Origin: an uncultured Christensenella sp.
GTDB lineage: Bacteria > Bacillota > Clostridia > Christensenellales > Borkfalkiaceae
Length of the DNA: 64,000 nt
Direction of reading: 5' to 3'
NCBI GenBank assembly: GCA_910577375.1
Contig: CAJTLT010000007.1
Location: 11,767 to 75,766 of the forward strand
Of the stretch, positions 16,618 through 26,085 are shown one piece after another. A program made the position numbers and the translations under genes. The notes under the pieces were generated by a model. That model saw only the letters and a program-made list of their open reading frames with translations, was not told the origin of the DNA and did no database searches. The first letter of the stretch is position 1. Each line of letters opens with the position of its first letter.

Positions 16618-19614
16618 TTATTCCGGCTTATCCTCGTCATCGTTACGAAGGCTTTTGTAAATCTCGTCCGTAAAGATACCAAGCACTTGGCGTTTTAATT
16701 CTTCATTGTTTAATAGCAAAGAGAAGAAGTCTTGATTTTGTGATAATCCCTCAATCAATGCGTCATCTATATCGTCAAAATATGAAAACTCAAAATCTTT
16801 AATAGTATTGTTCTTTGCACTTATACGGAGCTTATCAGATTTCAATAACAAATCTCTGATTTGTAACATAGCTTTTATAGCTACGTCATTATCGTAAGAT
16901 TTTCCTGTCCTGCTGTTGATTTCTGCGATAATAACCGATAGTTTTTCCTGCTTATCTTCGGGGAGGACTATCATGTCGGCAGTAGGTAATTTTACGACAG
17001 GGTTAGATGTGATTTCATCTTTAATGTGTTCTGCTTCCTTTTTCTGCACGAAATTGGAGGCTTTAATTTTGCCGTTAAGGTCAAATCCGCCGCCAGGATG
17101 TTTAATATTGATATACGCCATAAGATAGTTGACAAACAAATACTTTTTATGTAAATCGACATCCTCAAAGCAAGATACCTGAATTAAGAACTCATAGAAA
17201 CGTATGAAGTGCCGCATAACCGCAACTATTTCAAGCTGTTTCATTAATTCATATTGTTCGATACGATTTTTTGCTCGTGTGAAGTAATATGTTAATTTTT
17301 GCTTTGTCTTGGCGCTTGTATCGCCATTATATAATAATTCAATGGCGCTTTCAATATCGGAAGGGTCAAGCACGGTATAACCGTCCAATCTTGCTTCCAA
17401 ATCGTAAACGGCAGAAGGCGTTACAGAGTTCGCCAACAAAGTAGTTGTATAGTACGGCTTAAATGCTTTAACAATATCCTCATATTTGTTTACAAAGTCA
17501 AGAATAAAAGTTTTCTTTTCGAAGGGTGGGAATATTCTGTTTAAGCGGGAAAAAGTTTGTACAGCATTTACCCCGCGCAACTTTTTAAGTACATACATAG
17601 CGCAGAGTTTCGGCTGGTCAAAACCAGTCTGATATTTATTGGCTACAAGCAAAACTCTGTTGTCGTTCTTTTCAAATTCTTTTGTCAGCTTATCTTCCGA
17701 GAAACCGTTAATAGAACTTTCGGTATATTCTTTTTCGCTATCGGGCAGTTTTACTTTTCCGGAAAACGCAACGAGAGCGTGAATATTCTTATAACCCTTC
17801 TTTTGAATATAATCTTCAAACGCCTGTCTGTATTTCACTGCACTTGCGCGCGATTGAGTAATTACCATTGCCTTTGCCATACCGCCAAGCTCATTCATAA
17901 CGGTGGTACGGAAATGTTCAATGATTACTTCAATTCTTTGTGCAATGTTTGTTTCGTGGAGTTCAACAAAACGGGCAATTTGCCTTTTTGCCTCAACCGT
18001 TTTGCAACGCGGGTCTTCTTCAATCTCTTTGTTAATCTGATAGAAGGTTTTATATTCCGTAAAGTTCTGCAACACGTCAAGAATAAAACCTTCCTCGATT
18101 GCCTGTTTCATCGAATAGATATGGAAAGCTTCCCTTTGACCTTTTGCATTTACTTTTCCAAATAGCTGCAAAGTAGTAGGTTTGGGTGTGGCGGTAAATG
18201 CAAAAATTGAAACGTTGGGCTGTTTTCCGTTACGGGAAATTTCGTCAACTATAATATCTTCGGAATCAAGCGCACCTTCCGTATCGATATCAGCTTCTCC
18301 TGCCCCAAGTGTCATTGTAATAGCGGACATATCTTTGCCCGAAGTAGAAGAATGCGCTTCGTCAATAATTACCGCAAATTTTTTCTCTTTCAGTCCCGAC
18401 ACGCTATCAACGATATAGGGGAACTTTTGAATTGTCGTAGCAATTATTTTAGTGTTTCCTTTCAAAGCGATTGCAAGGTCGGCAGAGGAGCATTTGTCAT
18501 CCATTACGCGGATAAGCCCCGTTTTATGTTCTATACCAAGAATAGCGGACTGCAACTGTCTGTCAACAACTATTCTGTCGGTAACCACGATTATATTATC
18601 GTATATAATTTTATTATCTGAGTCGTGTAAAGAAGAAAGCCTGTGCGCAAGCCAAGCAATAGAATTGGTTTTTCCGGAACCGGCACTATGTTGAATCAGA
18701 TAGTTCTGAGAAGTTTTATTAATACCAACGTCGGCAAGCAATTTGCGGATAACGTCAAGCTGATGGTAGCGTGGAAATATAAGTGTTTCTTTAATTTTCT
18801 TTTTGCCAGTAATTTCGTCTGTGAACTCTTTCGTTTCAATAAAAATAAATTTATTTATTAAGTCGAGAACGGTTTCTTTTGTGAGAATATCTTCCCACAT
18901 ATAAGAAACGCTGTACTTATCTTCGTATAAAGGATTTCCTTTACCTGCACTTATGCCTTCGCCGTTACTCATATTGAACGGCAAGAAAAAAGTAGCTTGT
19001 CCGTCAAGTTTTGTTGTCATATAAACTTCGTTTAAGTCCATAGCAAAATTCACAAGACAGCCATCTTTGAAAAGGAATAACCTTGTTTTAGGGTTGCGTT
19101 CTGTACGGTATTGATAGATTGCATCCTCGTACGACTGTCCGGCAAAATTACATTTTAACTCAAAGGACATAATTGCCAAGCCGTTTAAAAAGATGACAAC
19201 ATCAACACGTTCCTTATCGCTTGCCCAAACTTCTTCCATAACGGAAAAGATATTTTTATTATAGTTTTCAAGTAACTCTTTATTGAAAGTGGTAGCGGGC
19301 TTTATGTACATTAAATTGAGTTTGTAATTTGCAAGTTCAACGCCGTGTTTTAGAACGCTTAAAAGACTTCCGCGCGACTTCGTCATTTCGGAATTTATAA
19401 AGTTGACGATAGTTTCTTCCAGCTTGTCTTTAAAAATCTTTTTCAGCGCATCCATAGTAGAGGGTTGCGTATTGTTCAGGAACTTGAACAGCAACTCTCT
19501 GTCTATTGCAAAGTTTTTATCAAAAGCAGTTGTGGGGCGAACAATGTAGCCGTTTTCCTGCAACCGCTCTAATATGTATTTTTGATATTCTTTTTCCGAA
19601 AGTATGTTATTCAT
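16618..19614 (-). CDS. hsdR: type I restriction endonuclease subunit R
   Basis: 998 residues. Motor-nuclease of the type I complex: translocates DNA with ATP and cuts unmodified DNA. The PD-(D/E)xK nuclease is N-terminal (D138 in RVDVVIF, E152-x-K154 in SFELK). Then helicase motifs: HSAGSGKTNSI (Walker A, about 308), VIIDEAHSS (about 416), FAFTATPK (about 470), VANKYQTGFDQPKL and QTFSRLNR. The C-terminal half is helical. All key residues are present, so restriction should be active. Lies downstream of hsdS with a small gene in between. Confidence 0.95.
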   Translation of the reverse strand: MNNILSEKEYQKYILERLQENGYIVRPTTAFDKNFAIDRELLFKFLNNTQPSTMDALKKIFKDKLEETIVNFINSEMTKSRGSLLSVLKHGVELANYKLNLMYIKPATTFNKELLENYNKNIFSVMEEVWASDKERVDVVIFLNGLAIMSFELKCNFAGQSYEDAIYQYRTERNPKTRLFLFKDGCLVNFAMDLNEVYMTTKLDGQATFFLPFNMSNGEGISAGKGNPLYEDKYSVSYMWEDILTKETVLDLINKFIFIETKEFTDEITGKKKIKETLIFPRYHQLDVIRKLLADVGINKTSQNYLIQHSAGSGKTNSIAWLAHRLSSLHDSDNKIIYDNIIVVTDRIVVDRQLQSAILGIEHKTGLIRVMDDKCSSADLAIALKGNTKIIATTIQKFPYIVDSVSGLKEKKFAVIIDEAHSSTSGKDMSAITMTLGAGEADIDTEGALDSEDIIVDEISRNGKQPNVSIFAFTATPKPTTLQLFGKVNAKGQREAFHIYSMKQAIEEGFILDVLQNFTEYKTFYQINKEIEEDPRCKTVEAKRQIARFVELHETNIAQRIEVIIEHFRTTVMNELGGMAKAMVITQSRASAVKYRQAFEDYIQKKGYKNIHALVAFSGKVKLPDSEKEYTESSINGFSEDKLTKEFEKNDNRVLLVANKYQTGFDQPKLCAMYVLKKLRGVNAVQTFSRLNRIFPPFEKKTFILDFVNKYEDIVKAFKPYYTTTLLANSVTPSAVYDLEARLDGYTVLDPSDIESAIELLYNGDTSAKTKQKLTYYFTRAKNRIEQYELMKQLEIVAVMRHFIRFYEFLIQVSCFEDVDLHKKYLFVNYLMAYINIKHPGGGFDLNGKIKASNFVQKKEAEHIKDEITSNPVVKLPTADMIVLPEDKQEKLSVIIAEINSRTGKSYDNDVAIKAMLQIRDLLLKSDKLRISAKNNTIKDFEFSYFDDIDDALIEGLSQNQDFFSLLLNNEELKRQVLGIFTDEIYKSLRNDDEDKPE

Positions 19615-19661
19615 TAATTTCTCCCGCTTAATTGTATTTTGTAATTTATAATTTATTTGTA

Positions 19662-19916
19662 TTAAAAATCAAGTTGAATGGTATTTGGAGAATCTATATT
19701 TTCTCCGATTTTAACTAAATAATAAATAGTATAATCGTGTTTAGGTTTCGGACAAAAATATTCTGATTTGACTTCATATTCATTTTGGCACTTAGGGCAT
19801 TGAATACTTACATTTTTCCTAAATTGTGACCAATCGTTTTCTTCGCAAACATATTGAATGACCCCTTTACCACAAGGACAGATATGTTTCTTTTCATTTA
19901 CAACTTCATAACTCAT
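19662..19916 (-). CDS. small zinc-ribbon protein overlapping hsdS
   Basis: 84 residues from the ATG at 19916, which overlaps the end of hsdS (ATGAGTTATGA), indicating translational coupling. AAGGAAG lies upstream. It carries CPCGKG and a CPKCQNEY pair, then a basic and aromatic C-terminus. It is wedged between the specificity and restriction subunits, an odd place for an unrelated gene. Function unknown; an accessory of the R-M complex is a fair guess. Confidence 0.65.
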   Translation of the reverse strand: MSYEVVNEKKHICPCGKGVIQYVCEENDWSQFRKNVSIQCPKCQNEYEVKSEYFCPKPKHDYTIYYLVKIGENIDSPNTIQLDF

Positions 19917-21183
19917 TAATAGGTACTTCCTTTCTGCCTGTAACATATTCGTAAATAAGCGATTTTTTATAATCATCAAGAGTTTCAAGTTGTGCTTTTT
20001 TATCAGATAATATATGCTCTATTTCAGCGGATTTACGGTTAAGATATTCAGCAATAGCTTTTTGTTCTTGAATAGGTGGAACAGGGATAAGAGTATTTCC
20101 AAAGTCATCAAAAGCAATATTTTTACCATCGCGCAAGCTCATAGTATATGAATTCATCACTTCTATAAAACCATTTTCTTTGAAAAGATATTTATAGTAC
20201 TCTCTATCAACGTTAATGATAGGGTAAAAAACTTGATAGGCGGGAGAAACTACACCTTCATACTCAGAATATTCAAAACCGCCTTGGAAACTACGTAAAC
20301 TTATACAATAATCACCTTTATGTATTGTTTTCAATAAAGCATAATTTGTTTTATCGTTTAGCTTAACCGCACTCATGCCTGTTAATTCTTCATACATATC
20401 TTGCGGAATAACGCCGTATTTTTGCGTTGGCGACAATAACTTTAAAGAAATATTGTTACCTCTTTCGTTACGTTGAGTAAAAATAAATTTCCCTTTTATT
20501 ATCTCCCAATTCTGTGGTATCTTAGTAAACCATATCTCACTATCTTTCATAGTGGCGGAGGAGTTAAGTCCGTGTGTTACGACTTCTGTAATGACTGAAC
20601 GCTTATATTGTTCAAGCGAATCTATCTGCGCTAGAATATCTGCTTTTAACTTGTCAATCTTTTCACATTCTCTATCCAAAAAATCCGCAATGCATTGCTG
20701 TTCTTCAAGAGGGGGGACAGGTGAAAATAATCTATTAAATTCATCCGCATTAAGAGTATATCTTAAACTCTTAGAATACTGCTTATAATAACGTTTAGAA
20801 CTCACGTAATTAAACCAGTAAGCATAATAACGTTCATCCGACACTGAATTGTCTATTTTCAATATTTTATATGCGGGGGAAATCATTCCGTCATAATAGC
20901 TTAATCCAGAAAATACAGCCGAGCAATCTAAATCGAATAAACACATTACCAAATCATGTTTTCTGACAATTTGATAACCATCATAGTTTTCAGGGACCTT
21001 ACCACTGGTATCATCTTCATCTTTTTCTTTTATGCCATTAGTAGTAAGAGATAAAAGCTGATAACTCTTAGTGGGCAAAACTATATCCTTTTTAATTTTA
21101 AATATATATTTATTTCTTTGAATTCCCCAATCTTGCGGTATCTCTCCAACCCAAGAAATTCCGCTATTTTTCATTTGTCGCAT
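19906..21183 (-). CDS. hsdS: type I restriction-modification specificity subunit S
   Basis: 425 residues from the ATG at 21183 (AAAGGAG 11 nt upstream; typical start MRQMKNSGISWVGEIPQDW). An ATG at 21207 overlapping the previous stop (TAATG) is an alternative. Two target-recognition domains each open with a W(V/F)..IP..W signature. Each is followed by a conserved helical repeat (PPLEEQQCIADFLDRECEKI and PPIQEQKAIAEYLNRKSAEI). It sets the DNA sequence recognised by HsdM and HsdR. Only one full hsdS is present, so no shuffling partner is visible here. Confidence 0.93.
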   Translation of the reverse strand: MRQMKNSGISWVGEIPQDWGIQRNKYIFKIKKDIVLPTKSYQLLSLTTNGIKEKDEDDTSGKVPENYDGYQIVRKHDLVMCLFDLDCSAVFSGLSYYDGMISPAYKILKIDNSVSDERYYAYWFNYVSSKRYYKQYSKSLRYTLNADEFNRLFSPVPPLEEQQCIADFLDRECEKIDKLKADILAQIDSLEQYKRSVITEVVTHGLNSSATMKDSEIWFTKIPQNWEIIKGKFIFTQRNERGNNISLKLLSPTQKYGVIPQDMYEELTGMSAVKLNDKTNYALLKTIHKGDYCISLRSFQGGFEYSEYEGVVSPAYQVFYPIINVDREYYKYLFKENGFIEVMNSYTMSLRDGKNIAFDDFGNTLIPVPPIQEQKAIAEYLNRKSAEIEHILSDKKAQLETLDDYKKSLIYEYVTGRKEVPINEL

Positions 21184-21206
21184 TGTGTTTAATGCTCCTT
21201 TGCACA

Positions 21207-21965
21207 TTATTTTATCTTTGATATCATTTGTTTATAAACAGATTTCCGCAGTTTGTATTCTTCACTTTGAAAATACTCGCCGTTTCTCTGCACTTTCAAT
21301 ATAGGAGCAAAATACTCCCCGTAACTTTCAAGGTATGGCACATAATCACTTGTCCCCGCACAATAAATACTCTTACTGTGGGGGGATTTCCTGTCTCCTA
21401 ATCTCAACTGTATTTCCCGTAATGATAATTTTCTAAATCCCTTTTCAAAGAAAATAAAGTTTTCGCCACCTTTAAATGCGTGTGAATCAAAGACAAGGCA
21501 ATCAGGCTCTAAAGACAAAATTTCATTTATAGTATTTTTTTCTTCATCTGTAACCTGATGCCCATTATCAACTTTATCAATAATCGGCTGAATACCAGCT
21601 TTGCGCCCATCAACAATTATCAATAGTTCTCTATCCAATACTGTGGGAATAAAACTTGATGTATCATCATAAGCCCAAAATGTCAATAGATTGTTCGTTG
21701 CGCCATGCTTCTTAACTTCCGCTCTTGCGGTTTCGGGACTATCAGCCCAATACGACAATCTTTGATTGGGAAATAACTTCGAGTACCGTCCCGAACAGAT
21801 TCTCAGATTTCCATTATGTAATTCGCTTGCCGTTTTATAGTACAGACCTTCATTAAACTGAACACATCTATAGAAACTAAATTCTTGTGTTTGATAAACA
21901 GGTAGGGTTTGATGTTTGTATGTTGGAATACCATAATTTTGAGCTTTAAAAACTTTGCTCCACAT
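21207..21965 (-). CDS. RES-like protein, possible NAD-consuming toxin-type enzyme
   Basis: 252 residues between the HsdM-side membrane protein and hsdS, overlapping the hsdS start region. The stretch CSGRYSKLF...LSYWADSPETARAEVKKHG matches the RES pattern GR(W/Y)...Y.A.S..TA..E, with the Arg, Tyr and Glu that bind NAD in RES toxins. A later PDCLVFDS and a C-terminal basic tail extend it beyond a minimal RES toxin. RES enzymes phosphorolyse NAD. No adjacent Xre antitoxin is found; the XRE gene heading the operon is 4 kb away. Assignment is by motif only. Confidence 0.6.
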   Translation of the reverse strand: MWSKVFKAQNYGIPTYKHQTLPVYQTQEFSFYRCVQFNEGLYYKTASELHNGNLRICSGRYSKLFPNQRLSYWADSPETARAEVKKHGATNNLLTFWAYDDTSSFIPTVLDRELLIIVDGRKAGIQPIIDKVDNGHQVTDEEKNTINEILSLEPDCLVFDSHAFKGGENFIFFEKGFRKLSLREIQLRLGDRKSPHSKSIYCAGTSDYVPYLESYGEYFAPILKVQRNGEYFQSEEYKLRKSVYKQMISKIK

Positions 21966-21999
21966 AGTTTTTATGTCCCCTAAAATATTTAAAAATGGA

Positions 22000-22374
22000 T
22001 TACTTATGTTTTTTTGTAAATAATGATTTTATAAAACAGATAATAAGAATAACAAGTGATACACCAAAACTTAAACTAATTTTACCCATAATATCAGCTT
22101 TGAAAAAGGCAATTAATGTAGTACCTGACATTATTGCGACTAAAAAGCAAACTATGAATTTCAATATCTTTTTAATTTTAAAATAATTTTTATTATATAA
22201 ATCACTGCCCTTAGAAGGCGAATCGACACCTTTTTTATAATTACGAGAAGTTAATTTATAAGAAATTTTTTGTATAGGTTTTTCTATAATTGTGTTTCCA
22301 ACTTTATTAGCCGCCTTACCAGCAATTCCTTTTCCGCTTAAAGCACTAAACGGGTCAGGGGCATAATGGCGCAT
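22000..22374 (-). CDS. small two-TM membrane protein, possibly frameshifted at its 5' end
   Basis: 124 residues from the ATG at 22374. Two adjacent TM helices near the C-terminus (IKKILKFIVCFLVAIMSGTTLIAFF and ISLSFGVSLVILIICFI) after a basic Gly/Lys-rich N-terminus. The upstream ribosome site is poor. A short ORF starting in the hsdM stop (22438) runs toward it and would join this frame if one A of an A7 run were removed. The natural protein may therefore be about 20 residues longer. Function unknown. Confidence 0.55.
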   Translation of the reverse strand: MRHYAPDPFSALSGKGIAGKAANKVGNTIIEKPIQKISYKLTSRNYKKGVDSPSKGSDLYNKNYFKIKKILKFIVCFLVAIMSGTTLIAFFKADIMGKISLSFGVSLVILIICFIKSLFTKKHK

Positions 22375-22438
22375 TTCTTTTTTTCTTTTTGGTTACGCCA
22401 TACTCTATTTTTTCTTTCTGTGATAATCTTCTTTTCAT
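22355..22438 (-). CDS. 27-codon ORF overlapping hsdM stop, likely 5' part of the membrane protein gene
   Basis: The ATG overlaps the hsdM TGA (ATGA). It encodes a basic peptide (MKRRLSQKEKIEYGVTKKKK...) and stops shortly after an A7 tract. Removing one A, or a +1 shift, fuses it in frame to the following membrane protein. Either an indel in a homopolymer or a phase-variable tract. Confidence 0.4.
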   Translation of the reverse strand: MKRRLSQKEKIEYGVTKKKKRNAPLCP

Positions 22439-24516
22439 CTGAATAACTCCTTAATTCTTTCACTTACGTTTCCTTCTAATTCCATAAATTTAACAGCAAG
22501 TTCTTCGCTGGGTTGCGGTTGCTGATATTTATAGAAATATCTTGTGAAAGGTATCTCTGCGCCAATTTTAATAATGGGCTTCTTTGCACCAATATTTTCT
22601 TCCCAGAACCATTGCGCATCGGGAACGTAGGGTAGGACCTCACGAGCCATATAGTCTTCGATATTTTCGGTATATTTTACAATTTCCTTATCGTAAGTTT
22701 CTTTGTCGTAAATTACGTTGCCCTTTTTATCTCTTTGAATTTCTGCGGTTTTATCCATTTCGGAAAGTCCGTCGGCAATTTTATCTATCAGTTTTTTATC
22801 CACTGTCAAAAGGGATGACAACAAGCTAATAAAACTTTTCGGCTCTTTATAAACCTTGTCTGAAACATTTGCTTTAAGCGTTTCTAAAATGCTATCGTAT
22901 ATCGGCTTATTGTCAAGCATTGCTTCATACTTGCGCTTATCTTTATCTTCGATTGATACACCAAGATTTTCGTATTCGGCAATCTTAGCTTCGTCGTAAA
23001 GCGCAGACAAAGCTCCTTTTACCAGCATCTGTTCAATACGCTCTTCGGTAATAGCATAACTTCTTTGCAGAGGTTGCATGACCGCATATTCACGATATAA
23101 AAATTCTGTGTTGTCGTAAATCTTACAATTCTCCGTGGGGACGAAGTCCGCATATAAATGAACGATAGCTTTTCTGTCGTCCTTGCTGATTTCGTTCTTT
23201 TTATTGCCCAATGCTTTACGCAATTTGTGATATATTTCGGCAGCGTTTATAAGCTGGATTTTGCCTTTACGTTCAGTACGTTTATTCTTTGATAAAATCC
23301 ACACATATGTCTGTATGCCTGTGTTGTAGAACAAATCTGTAGGCAATGCTATAATTGCTTCAATTAAATCTTTTTCCAAAAGCCAGCGACGAATTTGACT
23401 TTCGCCAGAAGCGGTATCGCCGTTGAATAGTGGAGAGCCGTTTTCGATAATTGCGGCACGCCCGAAGTCATCGTCCATTTTGTCAATGGCAGACTGTAAG
23501 AATATCATTTGAGAGTCGCCGCCGCTCGGAAGACCGTGTCCCCAGCGTCCTTTTTCGCCTTTTTTGAATTCTTCACGGACTGCAATTTCCTGACCTTCTT
23601 TTGCGTCTTTCCCGCTCCAGGGAGTACCGAAAGGAGGATTCTCTATTACGAAACGCATTTTTTGATTGCTGAAACAATCTTCCTTGAAAGTATCAACGTG
23701 TCGAAAGTTTTCTGCATCCTGATTTTTAATAAGCATTTCGGCAAGACCGACAGCATAAGACTGTCCCATAAATTCTTGTCCGAAAAGGCGCACATCGGCT
23801 GTGGGATTAAAGTGTTTGATGTAGTTATATGCTGTGGAAAGCATACCGCCCGTTCCGCAGGCTTGGTCGCAGACGGTAATAACCTTTCCGTTATCGAAAA
23901 TGTCGTCACAGCCTTCAGTCATAAGAATTTCTACAAGAAGCTTAATAATGTCGCGCCCAGTGTAAAACTGTCCGGCATCAACGTTCTGATAAAATCTGCC
24001 GATTAAGTTTTCAAATATGTAGCCCATTCGGATACTGTCAAATGTTTGTAAACTTAAATCAAGCTCGGAGAACGCTTTTACTACGGTATATAGACAACCG
24101 TCTTTATCCATTTTGTCAATATGCTTTTCAATTTCAAGTTCATTGAGTATGTCTTGTACATTGGCAGAGAAACCTCTAACATAAGATTTGAAGTTTTCAG
24201 CAATACTTTCGGACTCATTACAAAGTTCAGCCAAGTCATATCCGCTTGTATTATAAAACTGATATTTTGAAATGCGGCATAAAGCTTTGGGAGGATGGTT
24301 AGGATTTTCTTCATATTTCGCGCTAACCTTATCCTTTGTTGCCGCCAAAGCACACTCGAATCTTCGTATTATTGTCATAGGAATAATAACGTCGCCGTAT
24401 TTATCAGGCATATAAGAACCGCGAAGTTTATTTGCAATTGACCATATAAAGTTTGTCTCTGCGGTTACGTCAACAGGGGTGTCGTCCCAGACATTGTCTA
24501 TTATTTTGTTTACCAT
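22435..24516 (-). CDS. hsdM: type I restriction-modification DNA methyltransferase subunit M
   Basis: 693 residues. N-terminal helical HsdM domain, then the N6-adenine methyltransferase core with SAM motif I DQACGTGGML (about 217-226; usually DPTCGSGGM) and catalytic motif IV NPPFGTPW (about 289). QMIFLQSAI and PLFNGDTASGESQIRRWLLEKD are family-typical. The C-terminus is longer than the classic 500-residue form, as in the subgroup with helical extensions. With HsdS it methylates, and with HsdR it restricts. Confidence 0.95.
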   Translation of the reverse strand: MVNKIIDNVWDDTPVDVTAETNFIWSIANKLRGSYMPDKYGDVIIPMTIIRRFECALAATKDKVSAKYEENPNHPPKALCRISKYQFYNTSGYDLAELCNESESIAENFKSYVRGFSANVQDILNELEIEKHIDKMDKDGCLYTVVKAFSELDLSLQTFDSIRMGYIFENLIGRFYQNVDAGQFYTGRDIIKLLVEILMTEGCDDIFDNGKVITVCDQACGTGGMLSTAYNYIKHFNPTADVRLFGQEFMGQSYAVGLAEMLIKNQDAENFRHVDTFKEDCFSNQKMRFVIENPPFGTPWSGKDAKEGQEIAVREEFKKGEKGRWGHGLPSGGDSQMIFLQSAIDKMDDDFGRAAIIENGSPLFNGDTASGESQIRRWLLEKDLIEAIIALPTDLFYNTGIQTYVWILSKNKRTERKGKIQLINAAEIYHKLRKALGNKKNEISKDDRKAIVHLYADFVPTENCKIYDNTEFLYREYAVMQPLQRSYAITEERIEQMLVKGALSALYDEAKIAEYENLGVSIEDKDKRKYEAMLDNKPIYDSILETLKANVSDKVYKEPKSFISLLSSLLTVDKKLIDKIADGLSEMDKTAEIQRDKKGNVIYDKETYDKEIVKYTENIEDYMAREVLPYVPDAQWFWEENIGAKKPIIKIGAEIPFTRYFYKYQQPQPSEELAVKFMELEGNVSERIKELFR

Positions 24517-24592
24517 AGTAAAAGCTCCTTGCTAAAATCATTTTGATTTTAGCATACTAAATATGACATAAATAGTCATATTTGAAAAATTT

Positions 24593-25069
24593 TTATAAAT
24601 TTTTTTTGTATTTATAAGTTATCTCTTTAACAACAGGAATCAATATTTCTAATACTTGCAAGTATTCGTTTATTCTATTTCCAAGATAGCCAATAGCATA
24701 ATTTTTCTCGCTAATATAACGCCAATCGACAAACACGTTATTTAAATCTTCCAAATACTCTTCAAACTGCTTGCCCCAAGCTAATTTAGTTAAGTGAGAA
24801 GTAACTGCGTCTTTAATTTCACATTTTATTTCACTTGATAGATTGTCATACAGTTCCTTTAATTCATGCCCACGAGTTTTGGGCGGAAGCATACTTTTGA
24901 AGTATAACTCTAAAGTGAAAGCTCCGTTCACTATAGCAGGAATATTGCAAGCAGAATATTTTATTGCTCCATCAAAGTGAACTGGGTTTTTACCTTCACG
25001 ACATCTTTTATATGCATCATAAAAGTCATCTGCAATTAAAAGTATATCAGTACGAAAATCATATTCCAT
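24593..25069 (-). CDS. HEPN-like helical protein
   Basis: 158 residues, all-helical pattern. The segment SACNIPAIVNGAFTLELYFK, then RGHELKELYDNLS, then FVDWRYISEK is typical of the HEPN-like superfamily. The canonical Rx4-6H active site of HEPN RNases is not in the last helix; only an N-terminal REGKNPVH has that spacing. It may therefore be a non-catalytic or variant HEPN. It lies between hsdM and the GIY-YIG gene on the same strand. HEPN nucleases guard some type I R-M loci (PrrC, RloC), which makes the position suggestive. Confidence 0.55.
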   Translation of the reverse strand: MEYDFRTDILLIADDFYDAYKRCREGKNPVHFDGAIKYSACNIPAIVNGAFTLELYFKSMLPPKTRGHELKELYDNLSSEIKCEIKDAVTSHLTKLAWGKQFEEYLEDLNNVFVDWRYISEKNYAIGYLGNRINEYLQVLEILIPVVKEITYKYKKNL

Positions 25070-25085
25070 AATAACCCTAAATCAC

Positions 25086-25760
25086 TTATTTTCCGTATTT
25101 CCCTTCTGTTTCTAACCTTGCTCTTAAATCTGCTAGAACTTCACCGTTATATGTAAAGTATAAAGTGCCTTGTACGGGGTGGTTGGATTCCAATAATTTT
25201 TGTGCCAAAGCACTTACTGAAGTTATTGTTCCTTGATAGCTAATTGTTCTGTCGCCAGCAACGGTACAAATGATTGCAGGATTATTCTTATAAATAATTT
25301 GTTCCCCTTTCTTAATTCCGCAAGCGTAAAAAGAAAATGGTGAACGGCGTTCAATGCTTTCTTCTTTAACCTCATTCGCGGTTTCGGTATCGTTGACTTC
25401 ACTTTGAGTGGGAGTGTGCAATTTCAAATTTTTCGTAAGCCCATTGATTTTTGCTATGCCCTCCAAAAGTTTGAATGCATCCTCTTTTGTCATAGCATAA
25501 AACTCGCGCACACGCTTTTTGCCCTCGAATGTTTCAATTGAACGAAGGTTAGGGTTTAAGCTATCAATTATGTTATGTATTTGAATATCGGACAGTCTAT
25601 CAGCTACATCATAAGTGGCATAAACTCTGAATGCGAAAGGAACACATTCGCTACGGTTAAGCTGTTTTAACCTTCTCTGAATGTCGTCGGCATACCCAAT
25701 TTTCACATATTCGGGGAAGGACGGGTTTGTTAGAATGTAGATAACGCCTTTTGTTTCCAA
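25086..25760 (-). CDS. GIY-YIG (T5orf172/MUG113-like) protein with RAMA-like C-terminus
   Basis: 224 residues. The N-terminal GIY-YIG fold is seen in GVIYILTNPSFPEYVKIGYA, followed by RRLKQLNRSECVPF and the helix with R-x-E-F-Y (VREFYAMT). The C-terminal 80 residues (IKKGEQIIYKNNPAIICTV...GTITSVSALAQKLL) look like a RAMA/DUF4357-type DNA-modification-associated domain. Such fusions often recognise or cut modified DNA, complementing the R-M system downstream. It is the second gene of the operon, 24 bases after the XRE gene. Confidence 0.72.
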   Translation of the reverse strand: METKGVIYILTNPSFPEYVKIGYADDIQRRLKQLNRSECVPFAFRVYATYDVADRLSDIQIHNIIDSLNPNLRSIETFEGKKRVREFYAMTKEDAFKLLEGIAKINGLTKNLKLHTPTQSEVNDTETANEVKEESIERRSPFSFYACGIKKGEQIIYKNNPAIICTVAGDRTISYQGTITSVSALAQKLLESNHPVQGTLYFTYNGEVLADLRARLETEGKYGK

Positions 25761-25784
25761 AATAATTTTCTCCTATATATATTG

Positions 25785-25988
25785 TTAAACCGTCAAGTTT
25801 GTGACAAATTCTATTCCGTTTTCTTCGCAGAACTTTTCAAAACGGTATAGGGTCAGTTTCTGGGGAAGGGCTTTGCCGTTCTCCCAGCGGTTGATTGTAG
25901 CAAAAGAAACGTCGAGCTTTCGCGCCAACATTTCCTGACTTAAATTGAGCTTTAGCCTTGTTTCAAGGCAGAATTTTGAGAATTCCAT
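25785..25988 (-). CDS. XRE-family HTH regulator heading the R-M operon
   Basis: 67 residues, a single Cro/C1-type helix-turn-helix (LNLSQEMLARKLDVSFATINRWENGKALPQ). It is the first gene after the promoter and probably controls the operon, like C-proteins that delay restriction after entry. It could also act on the divergent Fic gene through the shared 153-bp intergenic region. Confidence 0.88.
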   Translation of the reverse strand: MEFSKFCLETRLKLNLSQEMLARKLDVSFATINRWENGKALPQKLTLYRFEKFCEENGIEFVTNLTV

Positions 25989-26012
25989 AATACACCTATC
26001 AAATTATAACAT

Positions 26013-26042
26013 ATTATGGCATACTTTATTGTCTATTGTCAA
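26013..26042 (-). promoter_or_regulatory. promoter of the R-M operon
   Basis: Minus strand TTGACA, 18-bp spacer, CATAAT, 25 bases before the XRE start. An AT-rich partial dyad (ATTATAAC/ATATTAT) follows at 26003-26017 and could be the XRE operator. Confidence 0.65.
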
Positions 26043-26085
26043 TAAAACCAGAAAAACATCTTCTTTGGAAATGCGTTTGAACAGA

